Part shown: positions 5,806-6,090 of the stretch, one piece after another
How positions within the stretch are numbered: position 1 is the stretch's first letter
How the letters are laid out: each line of letters starts with the position of its first letter
From: Ruminococcaceae bacterium UBA5396
GTDB lineage: Bacteria > Bacillota > Clostridia > Oscillospirales > Acutalibacteraceae
Assembly (NCBI GenBank): GCA_002410715.1
Contig: DHOG01000136.1
Span: forward strand, 8,921 to 15,010
DNA length: 6,090 nt
Direction of reading: 5' to 3'
The notes under the pieces: model-generated
Database searches by the model: none
The model's input: only the letters and a program-made list of their open reading frames with translations
What the model was told of the DNA's origin: nothing
Position numbers and translations under genes: made by a program

Positions 5806-5903
5806 TCCCTCCGTCAGGCTTTCGCCTGCCACCTCCCTCATGGAGGGAGGCTTATCCCGGCTCCCTCGGGGAGGGAGCTGTCGCCCGCAGGCGACTGAGG
5901 GAG
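5805..5903. repeat. 99-bp palindromic multi-hairpin repeat element (REP/MITE-like)
   Basis: Outer arms CTCCCTC (5805-5811) and GAGGGAG (5897-5903) enclose four short hairpins: CAGGC/GCCTG (5815-5828), CCTCCCTC/GAGGGAGG (5832-5850), GCTCCCTC/GAGGGAGC (5860-5878) and GTCGCC/GGCGAC (5880-5895). No ORF is inside. The shape fits a non-coding palindromic intergenic repeat moved in trans or spread as a REP-like unit. The general style is familiar from Clostridia, but the family was not matched to a database here. Confidence 0.75.
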
Positions 5904-5974
5904 ATGTTTTTGAATGTCCTTAATACATAATTATGCCAAACCATTTCCGCGCAATTATCGTCATGAACCGGGCG

Positions 5975-5994
5975 GATATAGAATCCGCACCTAC
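5975..5994. repeat. 20-nt intergenic repeat, copy 2
   Basis: This copy keeps the palindrome: GCGGAT (5972-5977) pairs with ATCCGC (5983-5988) around ATAGA. It is followed by CACCTAC. It is 18/20 identical to the copy at 5786-5805, about 190 nt upstream. Confidence 0.7.
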
Positions 5995-6021
5995 ATAACC
6001 AAATAATATTTCACGGTTATG
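5994..6021. repeat. Inverted repeat CATAACC/GGTTATG
   Basis: Perfect 7-bp arms (5994-6000 and 6015-6021) surround a 14-nt AT-rich loop. It directly adjoins repeat copy 2. No T-run follows. Function is unknown; it could be an operator or part of the repeat cluster. Confidence 0.4.
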
Positions 6022-6071
6022 CGTACATATTGTGACAAAATAGGCTCATATTTTTATTTTTCTTACACAAA

Positions 6072-6090
6072 GCCCGCCGTTTCGGCGGGC
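6072..6090. terminator. GC-rich hairpin at the right edge, probable terminator
   Basis: GCCCGCCG (6072-6079) and CGGCGGGC (6083-6090) form a perfect 8-bp stem with a TTT loop. On the + strand any T-run would lie outside the window. On the - strand TTTGTGT follows. No + strand gene lies close upstream, so it may end a - strand gene entering from the right. Confidence 0.65.

Overview
The window looks like chromosomal DNA of a low-to-mid-GC Gram-positive anaerobe, most likely a Clostridia member of the Oscillospiraceae/Ruminococcaceae type. This is an inference. It rests on a secreted, Thr-tailed multidomain Amidase_3 protein, Gram-positive-style ribosome binding sites and A/T-flanked terminators, a lipoprotein substrate-binding protein, and palindromic intergenic repeats of a style common in that group. 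All protein genes read on the + strand.

Layout. (1) Positions 1-2075 hold the 3' part of a large cell-wall amidase gene that enters from the left and ends at a strong terminator (2093-2138). (2) Positions 2171-4729 hold a three-gene ABC importer operon: lipoprotein binding protein, permease and ATPase. It resembles the nitrate/sulfonate/taurine/thiamine-precursor importers, but the substrate cannot be read from the sequence. Its putative promoter has an inverted repeat between the -35 and -10 boxes. (3) Positions 4735-4898 hold a tRNA-Ala(CGC) gene with a near-consensus promoter starting 6 nt after the ATPase stop, and a terminator starting at its encoded CCA. (4) Positions 4881-5613 hold an AT-richer GNAT acetyltransferase gene with its own probable promoter and terminator. 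(5) Positions 5622-5754 hold a second, decayed copy of tRNA-Ala(CGC). It has an insertion of about 20 nt in the D-arm that is complementary to its own anticodon arm, and it is followed by an intact-looking terminator. (6) Positions 5755-6090 are non-coding: a 99-bp multi-hairpin palindromic repeat, two copies of a 20-nt repeat around it, a further inverted repeat and a GC-rich hairpin at the right edge.

Function. The amidase would cleave the stem peptide from glycan strands at the cell surface. The ABC genes form one complete importer (binding protein, membrane channel, motor). The acetyltransferase lies between two tRNA-Ala copies and differs from its neighbours in base composition, which suggests separate acquisition. 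No complete novel system is evident. The most unusual feature is the tRNA-Ala derivative at 5622-5717 with its anticodon-complementary insertion.
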